Below are positions 6,606 through 13,879 of a stretch of DNA of 29,944 bases, piece after piece (the first letter of the stretch is position 1; each line of letters starts with the position of its first letter). Under the pieces are notes generated by a model. The model worked only from the letters and a program-made list of their open reading frames with translations. It did not search any database and was not told where the DNA came from. The stretch lies in contig DASTMZ010000082.1 of assembly GCA_035713725.1 (NCBI GenBank), forward strand, positions 1-29,944, written 5' to 3'. Made by a program: the position numbers and the translations under genes. The stretch is from DASQPR01 sp035713725. Its GTDB lineage: Bacteria; Actinomycetota; Actinomycetes; Mycobacteriales; Micromonosporaceae.

Positions 6606-7232
6606 TTAGCTCCGCGTGCCGGCACCCTCGGGGACCTGCAGCGCCCCGGTGATGACCTTGTCGATGAAGCCGTAGTCGCGGGCCTCTTCCGCGGTAAACC
6701 ACCGGTCGCGGTCCGAGTCGGACTCGATGGTCGGTTGGTCCTGGCCGGTGTGGAACGCCACGCGCTCCTGGAACATCCGCTTCGTGTAGAGCATCTGCTC
6801 GGCCTGGATCGCGATGTCCGAGGCGGTGCCTCCGATGCCGCCGGACGGCTGGTGCATCATGATCCGCGCGTGCGGCAGCGCGTACCGCTTGCCCTTCGTA
6901 CCCGCGCACAGCAGCAGCTGGCCCATCGAGGCCGCCATACCCATCGCGATTGTCACCACGTCGTTCTTGACGAACTGCATGGTGTCGTAGATCGCCATGC
7001 CGGCCGAAACCGAGCCGCCCGGCGAGTTGATGTAGAGGTTGATGTCGCGTTCGTCGTCTTCGGCTGCGAGCAGTAGCAGCTGGGCGCAGATCCGGTTGCC
7101 GACCTGGTCGTTGACCTCGCTGCCGAGGAAGATGATGCGCTCCTTCAGCAGGCGGTTATACACCGAGTCATCGAGGTTGCCGGTCAGCGCCTCGGTGCCA
7201 CGCGCCTCCGACGGAATGTGCAGATCGGTCAT
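6606..7232 (-). CDS. clpP1: ATP-dependent Clp protease proteolytic subunit ClpP1
   Basis: First ring subunit of the ClpP1P2 peptidase. The 208-aa product has catalytic Ser102 (GMAASMGQLLLCAG), His127 (ARIMMHQPSGG) and Asp176 (SDRDRWFTAEEARDYG). The YINSPGGSVSAGMAIYDTMQ block is canonical. Mature N-terminal processing is expected within the first 20 residues, before DDSVYNRLLKERIIFLG. The start is ATG 7232 behind AAGGG. A five-codon ORF (MKGLP) upstream terminates over the start codon (ATGA). A ClgR-like operator lies about 80 bp upstream, indicating activation under proteolytic stress, as known for clpP1P2 in Corynebacterium and Streptomyces. Confidence 0.97.
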   Translation of the reverse strand: MTDLHIPSEARGTEALTGNLDDSVYNRLLKERIIFLGSEVNDQVGNRICAQLLLLAAEDDERDINLYINSPGGSVSAGMAIYDTMQFVKNDVVTIAMGMAASMGQLLLCAGTKGKRYALPHARIMMHQPSGGIGGTASDIAIQAEQMLYTKRMFQERVAFHTGQDQPTIESDSDRDRWFTAEEARDYGFIDKVITGALQVPEGAGTRS

Positions 7233-7266
7233 GGCAGGCCCTTCATGTGAGTCCCTGGTACGACCG

Positions 7267-7295
7267 ACACTATCCGGTCGCGGAGAGCCGAAACC
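7267..7295 (-). promoter_or_regulatory. candidate clpP1P2 promoter
   Basis: On the minus strand TAGTGT (7267-7272) has GGTTTC (7290-7295) 17 bp upstream. The -35 is poor, as expected of an activator-dependent promoter. The predicted start near 7260 puts the centre of the ClgR-like dyad at about -58. Confidence 0.4.
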
Positions 7296-7309
7296 TGTCG
7301 ACGGCGGGC

Positions 7310-7327
7310 TGTTCGCTCATAGCGCAG
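7310..7327. promoter_or_regulatory. ClgR-like operator upstream of clpP1
   Basis: TGTTCGCTCATAGCGCAG contains the core CGCT-CAT-AGCG, a perfect dyad around CAT. From memory it fits the published ClgR motif (CGCYNANRGCG with A/T-rich flanks) at all but one position. It lies between tig and clpP1. ClgR activates clpP genes in Actinobacteria; the clgR gene itself is not in this window. Confidence 0.6.
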
Positions 7328-7398
7328 GCTGGCTCCCGCGCCGCCGCGAGCAGGCTCTGGGCGTACCCACCAAAGCGACCGCAGCCACCACGGACGCG

Positions 7399-8799
7399 TC
7401 AGTCGTGATCGTGGCCCTCGTGATCGTGGCCCTCATGGTCGTGGCCCTCGTGGTCGTGGCCCTCGTGGTCGTCGGCGTCGGCGCCGGCACGCAGCGCGTC
7501 GAGGGTGAGCACGTTGCCGGACGCATCGGTGATCTTCACGCGGTTCATCACCAGCTCGAGCGCCTTGCCGCGACGGACGTCGCCGAACACGGCCGCGGCC
7601 GCACCGGAGCGCACCAACTGGTCGTAGTAGGCCTGCGGCGCCATGCCAACGCGCTGCGCCCGGTGCACGATCTCGTGCGAATACTCGTCGTCGCTGACCT
7701 GGATGTCCTCGGCGTCCGCGATGGTGTCCAGCAACAGCTGGATCTTGATGCCCTCGCTGGCCGCCTCACTCAGTTCGGCGTCGATCGCCTCTTCCGTCTT
7801 GTCCTCCGCGGACAGATAGTCGGCCATCGAGGCGCCCATCCGCTCGAGCTCGTCGGTCATCGCCTGCTTGCGCGTTTCGACTTCCTCGCGTACCACGCCC
7901 TCGGGCGCCAGCACGTCGGCCGACGCGACCAGATCCGCGAGCACCTTGTCGCGCGCTGCGTAGAGCTGCTCAATCCGCTTGACCCGCTCGATGCGTCCAC
8001 GCACGTCGGCGCGCAGCTCGTCGAGCGTGTCGAATTCGCTGGCCATCTGCGCGAACGCGTCGTCCAGGTCAGGGAGCTGCTTCTCTTTGACCGAGCGCAC
8101 GGTCACCGCGACGTCCGCATCCTTGCCGGCGAGGTCGCCAGCGACCAGCTGGGTCACGAACGTGGTCGCGTCGTTTGCGCTGAGGCCGGGCAGCACGTCG
8201 TCCAGCCCAGGCAGGAGCTGTTGGCTGCCGATCTCGTGGGACACGTTGGTGGCGGTGCCGCCGGGCACCTCGACGCCGTCGACCGTTGCGGCGAGATCCA
8301 GTTGTACGTAGTCGCCCAGCGCCGCCGGACGGTCGACCGTCTTCAACGTGGCGAACCGCTGCCGCAGCGCATCGACTTGCTCGTCGATTTCGCTGTCTGC
8401 GAGTTCCAGATCGTCGACGGTGATCGCGATCGAGTCGAGGTCGGGGACCGTGATCTCCGGACGCACGTCCAGCTCGGCGGTGAACTTCAGCGGCTGCCCG
8501 TCGCCGAATTCGGTGATCGCCACCTCCGGCCGGCCGAGCGACTTCACGTCGTGTTCGCGTACGGCCGCGACGATGTTTTCCGGAATGGCCTCCTGGACGG
8601 CCTCGTTGAGCACCGCTCCACGGCCGATGCGCTGGTCGATGACCGACGACGGCACCTTGCCGGGCCGGAACCCGGGCACCCGGACCTGCGAGCCGATCTC
8701 CCGGTACGCCTTGCGGAGGCTCGGCTCCAACTCGGCGAACGGCACCTCGATGGCGAGCCGTACCCGCGTCGGGCTGAGCGTCTCGACCGTGCTTTTCAC
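7399..8799 (-). CDS. tig: trigger factor (ribosome-associated chaperone and PPIase)
   Basis: The 466-aa protein binds nascent chains at the ribosomal exit tunnel. The ribosome-docking signature GFRPGKVP is at 43-50 in the N-terminal domain. An FKBP-type PPIase domain covers about 155-240 (GDYVQLDLAATVDGVEVPGG, IGSQQLLPGLDDVLPGLSAN), followed by the helical C-terminal chaperone domain. The tail is a His/Asp/Glu-rich run of HDHEG units (about 445-466), encoded by a 15-bp tandem repeat and likely to bind metal; such tails occur in other actinobacterial trigger factors. GTG 8799 has AAGGAG at 8807-8812, 7 nt upstream. It lies directly upstream of clpP1, the usual order. Confidence 0.98.
   Translation of the reverse strand: MKSTVETLSPTRVRLAIEVPFAELEPSLRKAYREIGSQVRVPGFRPGKVPSSVIDQRIGRGAVLNEAVQEAIPENIVAAVREHDVKSLGRPEVAITEFGDGQPLKFTAELDVRPEITVPDLDSIAITVDDLELADSEIDEQVDALRQRFATLKTVDRPAALGDYVQLDLAATVDGVEVPGGTATNVSHEIGSQQLLPGLDDVLPGLSANDATTFVTQLVAGDLAGKDADVAVTVRSVKEKQLPDLDDAFAQMASEFDTLDELRADVRGRIERVKRIEQLYAARDKVLADLVASADVLAPEGVVREEVETRKQAMTDELERMGASMADYLSAEDKTEEAIDAELSEAASEGIKIQLLLDTIADAEDIQVSDDEYSHEIVHRAQRVGMAPQAYYDQLVRSGAAAAVFGDVRRGKALELVMNRVKITDASGNVLTLDALRAGADADDHEGHDHEGHDHEGHDHEGHDHD
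7411..7470. repeat. four 15-bp tandem repeats encoding the His-rich tail of trigger factor
   Basis: The unit GTGGCCCTCGTGGTC (or one- to two-base variants) occurs at 7411, 7426, 7441 and 7456, with a partial unit before it. On the coding strand each gives D-H-E-G-H. The array stays in frame if units are gained or lost. Confidence 0.85.
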
Positions 8800-9046
8800 A
8801 GACGTACTCCTTGATGGATGTCGATCACGATGCCACAGCGGCGGCGCACCAGCCGGCCGGGATGGGTCGTCCGGTCGAGTCTAGGCGAGTGGCCGGAGGT
8901 CGTACGCATTTGGGCCGGGTAGGGCACGGCACCGGCAAACCTCGCAAAACGCGTCTCGAGTGTAGTGGCGCCCCGGGCTTGAGCGAGCCGTCTGACGCCC
9001 TTTGAATCGCCTGCTCACGCCCTTGATATGCGTTTTCGCAGGTCGG
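8800..9046. other. tig upstream region
   Basis: No gene is seen. A leftward TACACT hexamer (8959-8964) is the best -10 candidate for tig but has no good -35 partner. The tig ribosome binding site is at 8807-8812. Confidence 0.35.
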
Positions 9047-9120
9047 TCGGGATGGCGGGATTTGAACCCACGGCCCCTCGCTCCCAAAGCGAGTGCGCTA
9101 CCAAGCTGCGCCACATCCCG
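9047..9120 (-). tRNA. tRNA-Pro (anticodon TGG)
   Basis: The cloverleaf is complete on the minus strand: a 7-bp acceptor stem CGGGATG/CATCCCG, D-arm, anticodon stem CTCGC/GCGAG with loop TTTGGGA, and T-arm GTGGG-TTCAAAT-CCCGC. The anticodon is at 9084-9086. No 3' CCA is encoded. The discriminator A is at 9047. Confidence 0.97.
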
Positions 9121-9135
9121 TCTCGTAGCGCCGCA

Positions 9136-9166
9136 AGTCTAAGCGCTCGGCGCATGATCGACACAA
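9136..9166 (-). promoter_or_regulatory. promoter of tRNA-Pro
   Basis: On the minus strand TTGTGT (9161-9166) and TAGACT (9136-9141) are 19 bp apart. Transcription would start about 8 nt before the tRNA 5' end. Confidence 0.45.
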
Positions 9167-9210
9167 TCGATTCGGACCGCCAGCGAGCGGGTGGTCGGCG
9201 CTCGACCTTG

Positions 9211-9216
9211 TACGCT
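9211..9216 (+). promoter_or_regulatory. -10 element for tRNA-Gly
   Basis: TACGCT preceded by TTG is a good actinobacterial -10 and lies about 29 bp before the tRNA. The -35 region (CGGGTG) is poor. Confidence 0.35.
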
Positions 9217-9244
9217 AGGCGAGCAGTCTGGGGCGACCCGGCGC

Positions 9245-9318
9245 GCGGGCGTAGCTCAATGGCAGAGTCTCAGTCTTCCAAACTGATGGTGCGGGTTCGA
9301 TTCCCGTCGCCCGCTCCA
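9245..9318 (+). tRNA. tRNA-Gly (anticodon TCC), CCA encoded
   Basis: Acceptor GCGGGCG/CGCCCGC, anticodon stem TCAGT/ACTGA around loop CTTCCAA (anticodon 9277-9279), T-arm GCGGG-TTCGATT-CCCGT, discriminator T at 9315 and genomic CCA at 9316-9318. It is divergent from tRNA-Pro, 124 bp away. Confidence 0.97.
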
Positions 9319-9410
9319 CTTTCTAACCCAGCTCGCACCCATCGGCGGCCTCGATCACATCTCGCGGCGCCTGCTGTGCTGCGTTTGCTTCGGCCGCTTC
9401 AATAGATCGG

Positions 9411-9440
9411 TTGACGACATGTCGATGTCCTACCTATTGT
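9411..9440 (+). promoter_or_regulatory. PadR-gene promoter with internal palindrome (leaderless)
   Basis: TTGACG (9411-9416) and TATTGT (9435-9440) are 18 bp apart. The predicted start falls at or next to ATG 9448. The perfect palindrome CGACATGTCG (9415-9424) overlaps the -35 end and spacer, a position suited to repression by the adjacent PadR protein. Confidence 0.5.
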
Positions 9441-9447
9441 GGATCGC

Positions 9448-9789
9448 ATGCGAGAACCGACCTACTTCGTGCTGGCGTCGCTGATCGACGGCCCTCGGCA
9501 CGGGTACGCGATCATCAAGCACGCGCAGGAGGCATCGCGCGGTCGCGTGCGCCTGTCCACCGGCACGCTGTATACCGCGCTCGACCGGCTGACCACCGAG
9601 GGCTACGTGCGGCCGCTTGAGACCGAGGTCGTCAACGGGCGTACGCGCCGGTCCTACGAACTGACGGAGACCGGCGCTACCGCATTGCGAGCGGAGGCGC
9701 AGCGCATGGCCGAGGCGGCCCGCCTTGTCAACGACTCGCCCGGCCTGGCCACCCTGCTTTCCCCTGGCGCGAAGCGGAGGCCGGTGTGA
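9448..9789 (+). CDS. PadR family transcriptional regulator
   Basis: The 113-aa product is a winged-helix repressor of the short PadR type. The family core is clear: FVLASLIDGPRHGYAIIKHA (residues 6-25), then STGTLYTALDRLTTEGYVRP (recognition helix and wing) and RTRRSYELTETGATALRAEA (wing and start of the dimerisation helix). ATG 9448 is chosen over GTG 9439 because it gives the usual MREPTYF start and lies one turn below a -10 box. The gene overlaps the following membrane-protein gene by 4 bp (GTGA), so the two are translated together. This architecture is common in Actinobacteria, where the regulator controls its own operon. Confidence 0.93.
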   Translation: MREPTYFVLASLIDGPRHGYAIIKHAQEASRGRVRLSTGTLYTALDRLTTEGYVRPLETEVVNGRTRRSYELTETGATALRAEAQRMAEAARLVNDSPGLATLLSPGAKRRPV

Positions 9790-10640
9790 ACGACTCCTAC
9801 CTGTGGGCGTATCCGAAGGCGTACCGGCAGGAGCACGGCCCGGAGATCCTGAGCACCCTGATGGACGCCACCGACGGCCGCCCGAGCCTGCGTGACCGTG
9901 CGTCGCTAGCGCTGGCTGGGTTGCGGATGCGGGCCAGCCAGCCACACGGACAGCCGCTGCGGACGCATCTGCGGCTGGTCGTGCAGTTTGCGGTGGCGCT
10001 GTTCCTGGTCCACTCGATGACCAGCGTGCAGGGCATCACGTGGGGCATCGCCACCGCCCAGCAGGGCGCGCCGTGGTGGCCGATCGTCCCGGCCGCGCTA
10101 GTGCTGGTCGTCGTCGGCCTCGCTTGGTTCGTACCCGGGCGGGCGTTGGCCGCGGCGTGCGCGCTGCTCGGCATCTACTACCTGATCCCGACGGCTCGCT
10201 TCGGCTGGCTGCCAGCCGTGATACCAGGGCCATCAGATCCGAAGGCATGGGCGCTGCTGTTATTCGGTGGGCTCGTCCTCGGCCGTGATCGGATGCCGCG
10301 CCCGTGGCTGGCCATCCTGGCCGTCATCGCGGCGGTGCCGATCGTCGAGTGGTTCACGCCGACCGTGCCGTGGGTGCCACAGATCCTGATCAGTGTCTAC
10401 GCGGCTGTGCTCGTCGCGCTGGTGGCGGTCTGGGCGCTAGTCGACGCGCGGCCACTGGCCAGCCTCGCCGTGTACGCGGTGGTGGCCACGGCCGACACTC
10501 AGCTGCTCCAACTGCGCGACCAGCCCGCCGGGATCAGCTTCTGGACGCTGCACGGTTGGCAGCCATTCCTACCCGCGCTGGCCAGTTTGCTGCTGCTGCC
10601 GCTAGCGGTCTGGCGAGTGCGCCGGCAATCAGCGCTGTAG
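9786..10640 (+). CDS. PadR-linked polytopic membrane protein
   Basis: The product is 284 aa. A soluble N-terminus carries WAYPKAYRQEHGPEIL and STLMDATDGRPSLRDR, which resembles the short 'YP..YR..HG.E' motif seen in membrane proteins encoded beside PadR regulators. About seven hydrophobic segments follow (around 60-82, 90-112, 118-136, 150-165, 172-190, 196-222, 225-275). GTG 9786 overlaps the PadR stop as GTGA. No transport or catalytic motif is visible, so the function is unknown; a sensor or small-molecule exporter is possible. Confidence 0.8.
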   Translation: MNDSYLWAYPKAYRQEHGPEILSTLMDATDGRPSLRDRASLALAGLRMRASQPHGQPLRTHLRLVVQFAVALFLVHSMTSVQGITWGIATAQQGAPWWPIVPAALVLVVVGLAWFVPGRALAAACALLGIYYLIPTARFGWLPAVIPGPSDPKAWALLLFGGLVLGRDRMPRPWLAILAVIAAVPIVEWFTPTVPWVPQILISVYAAVLVALVAVWALVDARPLASLAVYAVVATADTQLLQLRDQPAGISFWTLHGWQPFLPALASLLLLPLAVWRVRRQSAL

Positions 10641-10713
10641 CCGCGCGTTGCGTGCCCGATCGCGCTGAGATGTGGTGCGGCTAGATACCAGAGGGCGGCA
10701 TTCCAGCGACGAC

Positions 10714-10738
10714 TATATTGCACGGCGTGACGGTCACG
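10714..10738 (+). promoter_or_regulatory. -10-like hexamer with adjacent dyad
   Basis: TATATT (10714-10719) is followed by the dyad CGTGAC-G-GTCACG (10726-10738). The site lies about 115 bp upstream of the acetyltransferase at 10854. No -35 match is seen. Confidence 0.3.
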
Positions 10739-10853
10739 ATGCCGTACGAGTCGCTTGCGCCTGACCGTATCTCGTCAACCAACGCCACCAATTCCAGTCG
10801 CTGCCCGGTCCTGAGAGCGCTAGCGAGATGAGCGGCTCGCACATACTGGGCCG

Positions 10854-11369
10854 GTGAGCGAGCAGATACGCACCGCAGCGCCAGCTGACATCGCCTCGAT
10901 TACCACGCTGGCAACCAAACGGCGCGAGCAATACGCGCGGTACCAGCCAGTGTTCTGGCGGCCTGCCGCCGACGCGCAGGACAAGCACCACCCTCACCTC
11001 GCCAGCCTTATCGCCAACGGCGAAGTCATCTCGTTGGTCAGCGAAGAGGCCGGGCAAGTCACCGGGTACCTCATCGCGACGCTGCTCCCCGCGCCACCGG
11101 TCTACGACCCCGGCGGACTGACCTGCCAGATCGACGACTTCGCCGTCGCGACCGAATCCAATTGGCAAACGGCAGGCGTTCGGCTACTGCACGCGGGTCT
11201 TGCCGAAGCCGCTCGTCGCGGCGCGGTCCAGGCGGTTGTTGTAACGGGACACCTTGATCAGGCGAAGCGGCAGGCACTCCGCGCCTGCGGACTCGAAGTC
11301 GCCTCGGAATGGTGGGTCACACCGCGGCCACTCACGCGAGACCAGCATCAGGACGATGCACATCGATAG
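10854..11369 (+). CDS. GNAT-like acetyltransferase
   Basis: The product is 171 aa. The N-terminus (IRTAAPADIASITTLATKRR) is a typical GNAT beta1-alpha1 start. The core has ALAS-type strands ending in IDDFAVATESNWQTAGVRLL, where the usual R/Q-x-x-G-x-G/A phosphate loop is degenerate (N-W-Q-T-A-G-V), then VQAVVVTGHLDQAKRQALRA and CGLEVASEWWV. GTG 10854 follows CATACT by 6 nt, so the mRNA may be leaderless. It is convergent with the S53 peptidase gene across a strong terminator. The substrate is unknown. Confidence 0.75.
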   Translation: MSEQIRTAAPADIASITTLATKRREQYARYQPVFWRPAADAQDKHHPHLASLIANGEVISLVSEEAGQVTGYLIATLLPAPPVYDPGGLTCQIDDFAVATESNWQTAGVRLLHAGLAEAARRGAVQAVVVTGHLDQAKRQALRACGLEVASEWWVTPRPLTRDQHQDDAHR

Positions 11370-11471
11370 CGCCGCTTACCCGGCGCCGGCCGCGCCGCCG
11401 ATTGCGAAGCACACCGCGCGGCTCTGATTGACGCTGCGAGCCCGATGTCCGATGGCGCCGCAGCTACGGAA

Positions 11472-11509
11472 TGTCCGCGCTCGCCGCATTGCTGTGGCGA
11501 GCGCGGACA
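11472..11509. terminator. perfect 14-bp bidirectional terminator hairpin
   Basis: The arms TGTCCGCGCTCGCC (11472-11485) and GGCGAGCGCGGACA (11496-11509) are perfectly complementary around a 10-nt loop. It lies between convergent genes, 102 bp past the acetyltransferase stop and 12 bp past the peptidase stop. Confidence 0.8.
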
Positions 11510-11521
11510 AACCTGGTGCTG

Positions 11522-12910
11522 CTACTTCGCAAGAAGCGGCAGGAGTACTGCCGCGTTCGGGGTGCCGACCCCGGTCACGGCGTCCCAACCCGTTCCGGCG
11601 TCGAAGCCGCCGCCGATCTCGGCGACGTCGTTGTTGCCCGTGGTTATGTCGTGCAGGGCTGCGGAATCCTTCTTCGACTTCGCGATCTTGTACAGCGAGT
11701 CGTTGATGTTGCCCAGCCGGTGCCCGGCGAGCTGGTCAGCGTCCGCCGCCAGACCGGCCCACTGCGGCGAGCCTGCGCTCGTACCGCCGATGATGAAGAA
11801 CGTCAGCGAGTTCGGCGGAAGCCCAAAGGCCGCGTTGATCGTCGCGCTGAAGATCAGCACGCCGCCGCTGACGCCTGCGTTGTAGGCGACATCCGGCACG
11901 CCTCGGGCGTGGTTCTTCTGGAGCGGTGCCTGGTAGCTCGGCCGCTTGTAGACGCTGCTGAATCCGCCGCCGCTGCAGTTGACGTCGGTCGCCGCCACCG
12001 CTGGCGGGTTGCAGCCGAAGGGCTCGGTCCACGCGGTCTCGCTCTGGTACGCACCCGTCGTTGGGTCGGCCGTCAGCGTGGTGCCGCCAACGGCGGTCAC
12101 GTTCGGGTCCGAGGCCGGGGTGCTAGCGGAGAACAGCGCACCGGTGCCGTCGCAGCTCGGCTGCGAGGCGCCACTGTCACCCGACGAAGCGAAGAGCGTG
12201 ATCCCCTTCTTGACTGCTTCCGCGAACACCGCGTGCTGCTGGTCAAGCAGGGTCGAGTCCATGCACGCCTCGGCTTCGCCGAAGCTTTGCGAAATCACGT
12301 CACCGATGTTGTGATCAACCACGTACTTGGTCGTGTTAAGGATGTCGGTGTCGTTGTTGCTTGCTGCGACAGCGAGCACGATGTTCGCACCCGGTGCCGT
12401 CACGTGCGCCCACTCGACGTCCAGCGTCGTCTCGACCGACCAGCCGAACTGGTTGGGGTCGTTGACGTCGAAGGGTGGCGGCGAACCCGCTGGCGTGATC
12501 GTCGTGAAGGACGGGTCTGGCAGGCCCATCGTCGCGTCGAAGGTCGTCAGGTCGGTCGCGATCGTCGGGCTGCCGTAGGCATCGACAATGACGATCGTGC
12601 GCCCGGCGCCGTTGATGCCGCTGCTGAGCAGTGGGGTGATGTTGTAGGCGTTCTGGATCTGGGCCGGCTGATAGCAGCGCGGTCCCTGCGAGCCGTCCAT
12701 CGGACGGTTCTGGCAACCGAAGGTGGCGTCAGGCGCCTTGGCGCCTGCTTGGAAGACCTCCGGGTGGACGGTGATGCGGTGGGCCGTTGGCCCGGCGGTG
12801 GCCGAGGCCGGTCCCGTGAGGATCACGCCGCCGACGACCAAGCCCGCGGTGGCGAGCACGGCCACGCCGATCGGGGTTCGACGCGATCGAAACCTGCTGA
12901 TTGCACGCAC
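11522..12910 (-). CDS. secreted S53 (sedolisin/kumamolisin-type) serine peptidase without a large prodomain
   Basis: The 462-aa precursor begins with a twin-basic N-terminus and signal peptide (hydrophobic 13-32, probable cleavage after ASA near 37). The S53 catalytic residues are visible: Glu160 and Asp164 in VETTLDVEWAH, oxyanion Asp245 in SSGDSGAS and nucleophile Ser378 in IIGGTSAGSPQWAG. The C-terminal DITTGNND and GFDAGTGWDAVTGVG segments match the calcium site. Members of this family usually carry an N-terminal activation domain of about 150 aa or more; here only about 60 aa separate the signal peptide from the catalytic fold. GTG 12910 has AAGGGAG 6 nt upstream. It follows the hydrolase lipoprotein gene by 78 bp. 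Sedolisins act on proteins at acidic pH outside the cell. Confidence 0.9.
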   Translation of the reverse strand: MRAISRFRSRRTPIGVAVLATAGLVVGGVILTGPASATAGPTAHRITVHPEVFQAGAKAPDATFGCQNRPMDGSQGPRCYQPAQIQNAYNITPLLSSGINGAGRTIVIVDAYGSPTIATDLTTFDATMGLPDPSFTTITPAGSPPPFDVNDPNQFGWSVETTLDVEWAHVTAPGANIVLAVAASNNDTDILNTTKYVVDHNIGDVISQSFGEAEACMDSTLLDQQHAVFAEAVKKGITLFASSGDSGASQPSCDGTGALFSASTPASDPNVTAVGGTTLTADPTTGAYQSETAWTEPFGCNPPAVAATDVNCSGGGFSSVYKRPSYQAPLQKNHARGVPDVAYNAGVSGGVLIFSATINAAFGLPPNSLTFFIIGGTSAGSPQWAGLAADADQLAGHRLGNINDSLYKIAKSKKDSAALHDITTGNNDVAEIGGGFDAGTGWDAVTGVGTPNAAVLLPLLAK

Positions 12911-12988
12911 GCTTGACTCCCTTGTGGACAAGCAATTGGATGGCCGGTTGAGGGGCACCGGAAGCTTCTCACCAGGCAAGCCGGTCGG

Positions 12989-13810
12989 TCAATGGACGGC
13001 GGTAGGCGGTGCGTAGGTCGCGAGGAACGCGGTATATGCGGCGTATGACTTCGGCTGTACGTCCGGACCTTGCTCGACGAGCAGCTTCCCGTGCACGTCG
13101 GTATCAACCAGTACAAGGCGCTTGTGTTTCGTTGCGGTGGCTGCGCCGTAAATGTCCTGCACGGCTCCGACGAAGCCGGTGTCTTCGATGCCGCACATCA
13201 TCAGGAGGGGTGCGTTGATGTGCGGCGCCGCATCGAGCGCGTCCATGCCGGCGTAGTCGGCGGGTGACGAGAGCGCAATCACGGCGGCCAGTCGCGCCTT
13301 TGTGGTCGCCGCGGCGGTGAGCACTGCCGTGCCGCCCATCGAGGCCCCGATCAGCACGACGGATGTCGCGCCTTGGCCGGTCAGAAAGTCGATCGCGTCG
13401 GCGACATCGTCGGAGTAGGGCCGGTTGAGCGTCTTCGACGCGCCGTACCCGTCTAGATCCACTGCCAGGGCGCGGTAACCCAACTTGGCGAGCCGGGCAG
13501 CCTCCGGCATCCAGTCGCAGGCATCGCCGTCCGACTGGTGCGCGAAGACAACGCCGACGTTGCCCGTGCCGTAGAGATAGCCGGCGAGGCCCGAGGCGGG
13601 GCCGAAGTAGACCGGGTGGCCACCAGGTCGGTACGTAACGCAGTCGTCTCCCGCGGCGGGCCGTGGGGCCGCGCTCGATGCCGACGAACCGACGGTCGGA
13701 GTCGAGGTCCGGCTGCCACCTGCGACGGTGTGCGCACCGGAGCTGCAGCCCGCGGTGCCTATGGCGGTCAGAACGATCAGAGTCGCCGCACCAACCGCAC
13801 GAGGCCCCAT
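12989..13810 (-). CDS. alpha/beta-hydrolase lipoprotein (dienelactone-hydrolase-like)
   Basis: The 273-aa product has a signal peptide ending in a lipobox-like TAGC (Cys22; T at -3 is unusual), a Ser/Thr/Gly linker, and an alpha/beta-hydrolase domain from about 58. The nucleophile elbow GASMGG has Ser157; Asp210 (GIED) and His240 (DVHG) complete the likely triad. YLYGTGNVGVVFAHQSDGD is the usual first strand-turn of this group. ATG 13810 is chosen because it begins the signal peptide and lies 8 nt after a TAGCCT box; the open frame extends to 13855. It should be tethered to the outer face of the membrane. The substrate is unknown. It precedes the S53 peptidase on the same strand. Confidence 0.82.
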   Translation of the reverse strand: MGPRAVGAATLIVLTAIGTAGCSSGAHTVAGGSRTSTPTVGSSASSAAPRPAAGDDCVTYRPGGHPVYFGPASGLAGYLYGTGNVGVVFAHQSDGDACDWMPEAARLAKLGYRALAVDLDGYGASKTLNRPYSDDVADAIDFLTGQGATSVVLIGASMGGTAVLTAAATTKARLAAVIALSSPADYAGMDALDAAPHINAPLLMMCGIEDTGFVGAVQDIYGAATATKHKRLVLVDTDVHGKLLVEQGPDVQPKSYAAYTAFLATYAPPTAVH

Positions 13811-13879
13811 GTCGAAAGAGGCTAGGCGAATGCGATGCGGATCGCTGCCCAGCATGCTGAGCGGGTGGAGCGGCTCCGC

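Noticed and set aside
7039..8814. 591-codon plus-strand frame opposite tig
   Set aside because: Antisense shadow of trigger factor; composition mirrors the codons of tig.
9047..9318. tRNA pair as an integration site
   Set aside because: No integrase, no phage gene and no repeat of either tRNA 3' end was seen downstream.
10727..10831. 34-codon ORF (GTG start) after the TATATT box
   Set aside because: Codon use has low third-position GC and AGA codons, unlike genes here; no motif. Kept only as part of the regulatory observation.
11471..12916. 481-codon plus-strand frame opposite the S53 peptidase
   Set aside because: Arg/Val/Gly-rich antisense reading with no motif; the peptidase frame has the full catalytic set and a signal peptide.
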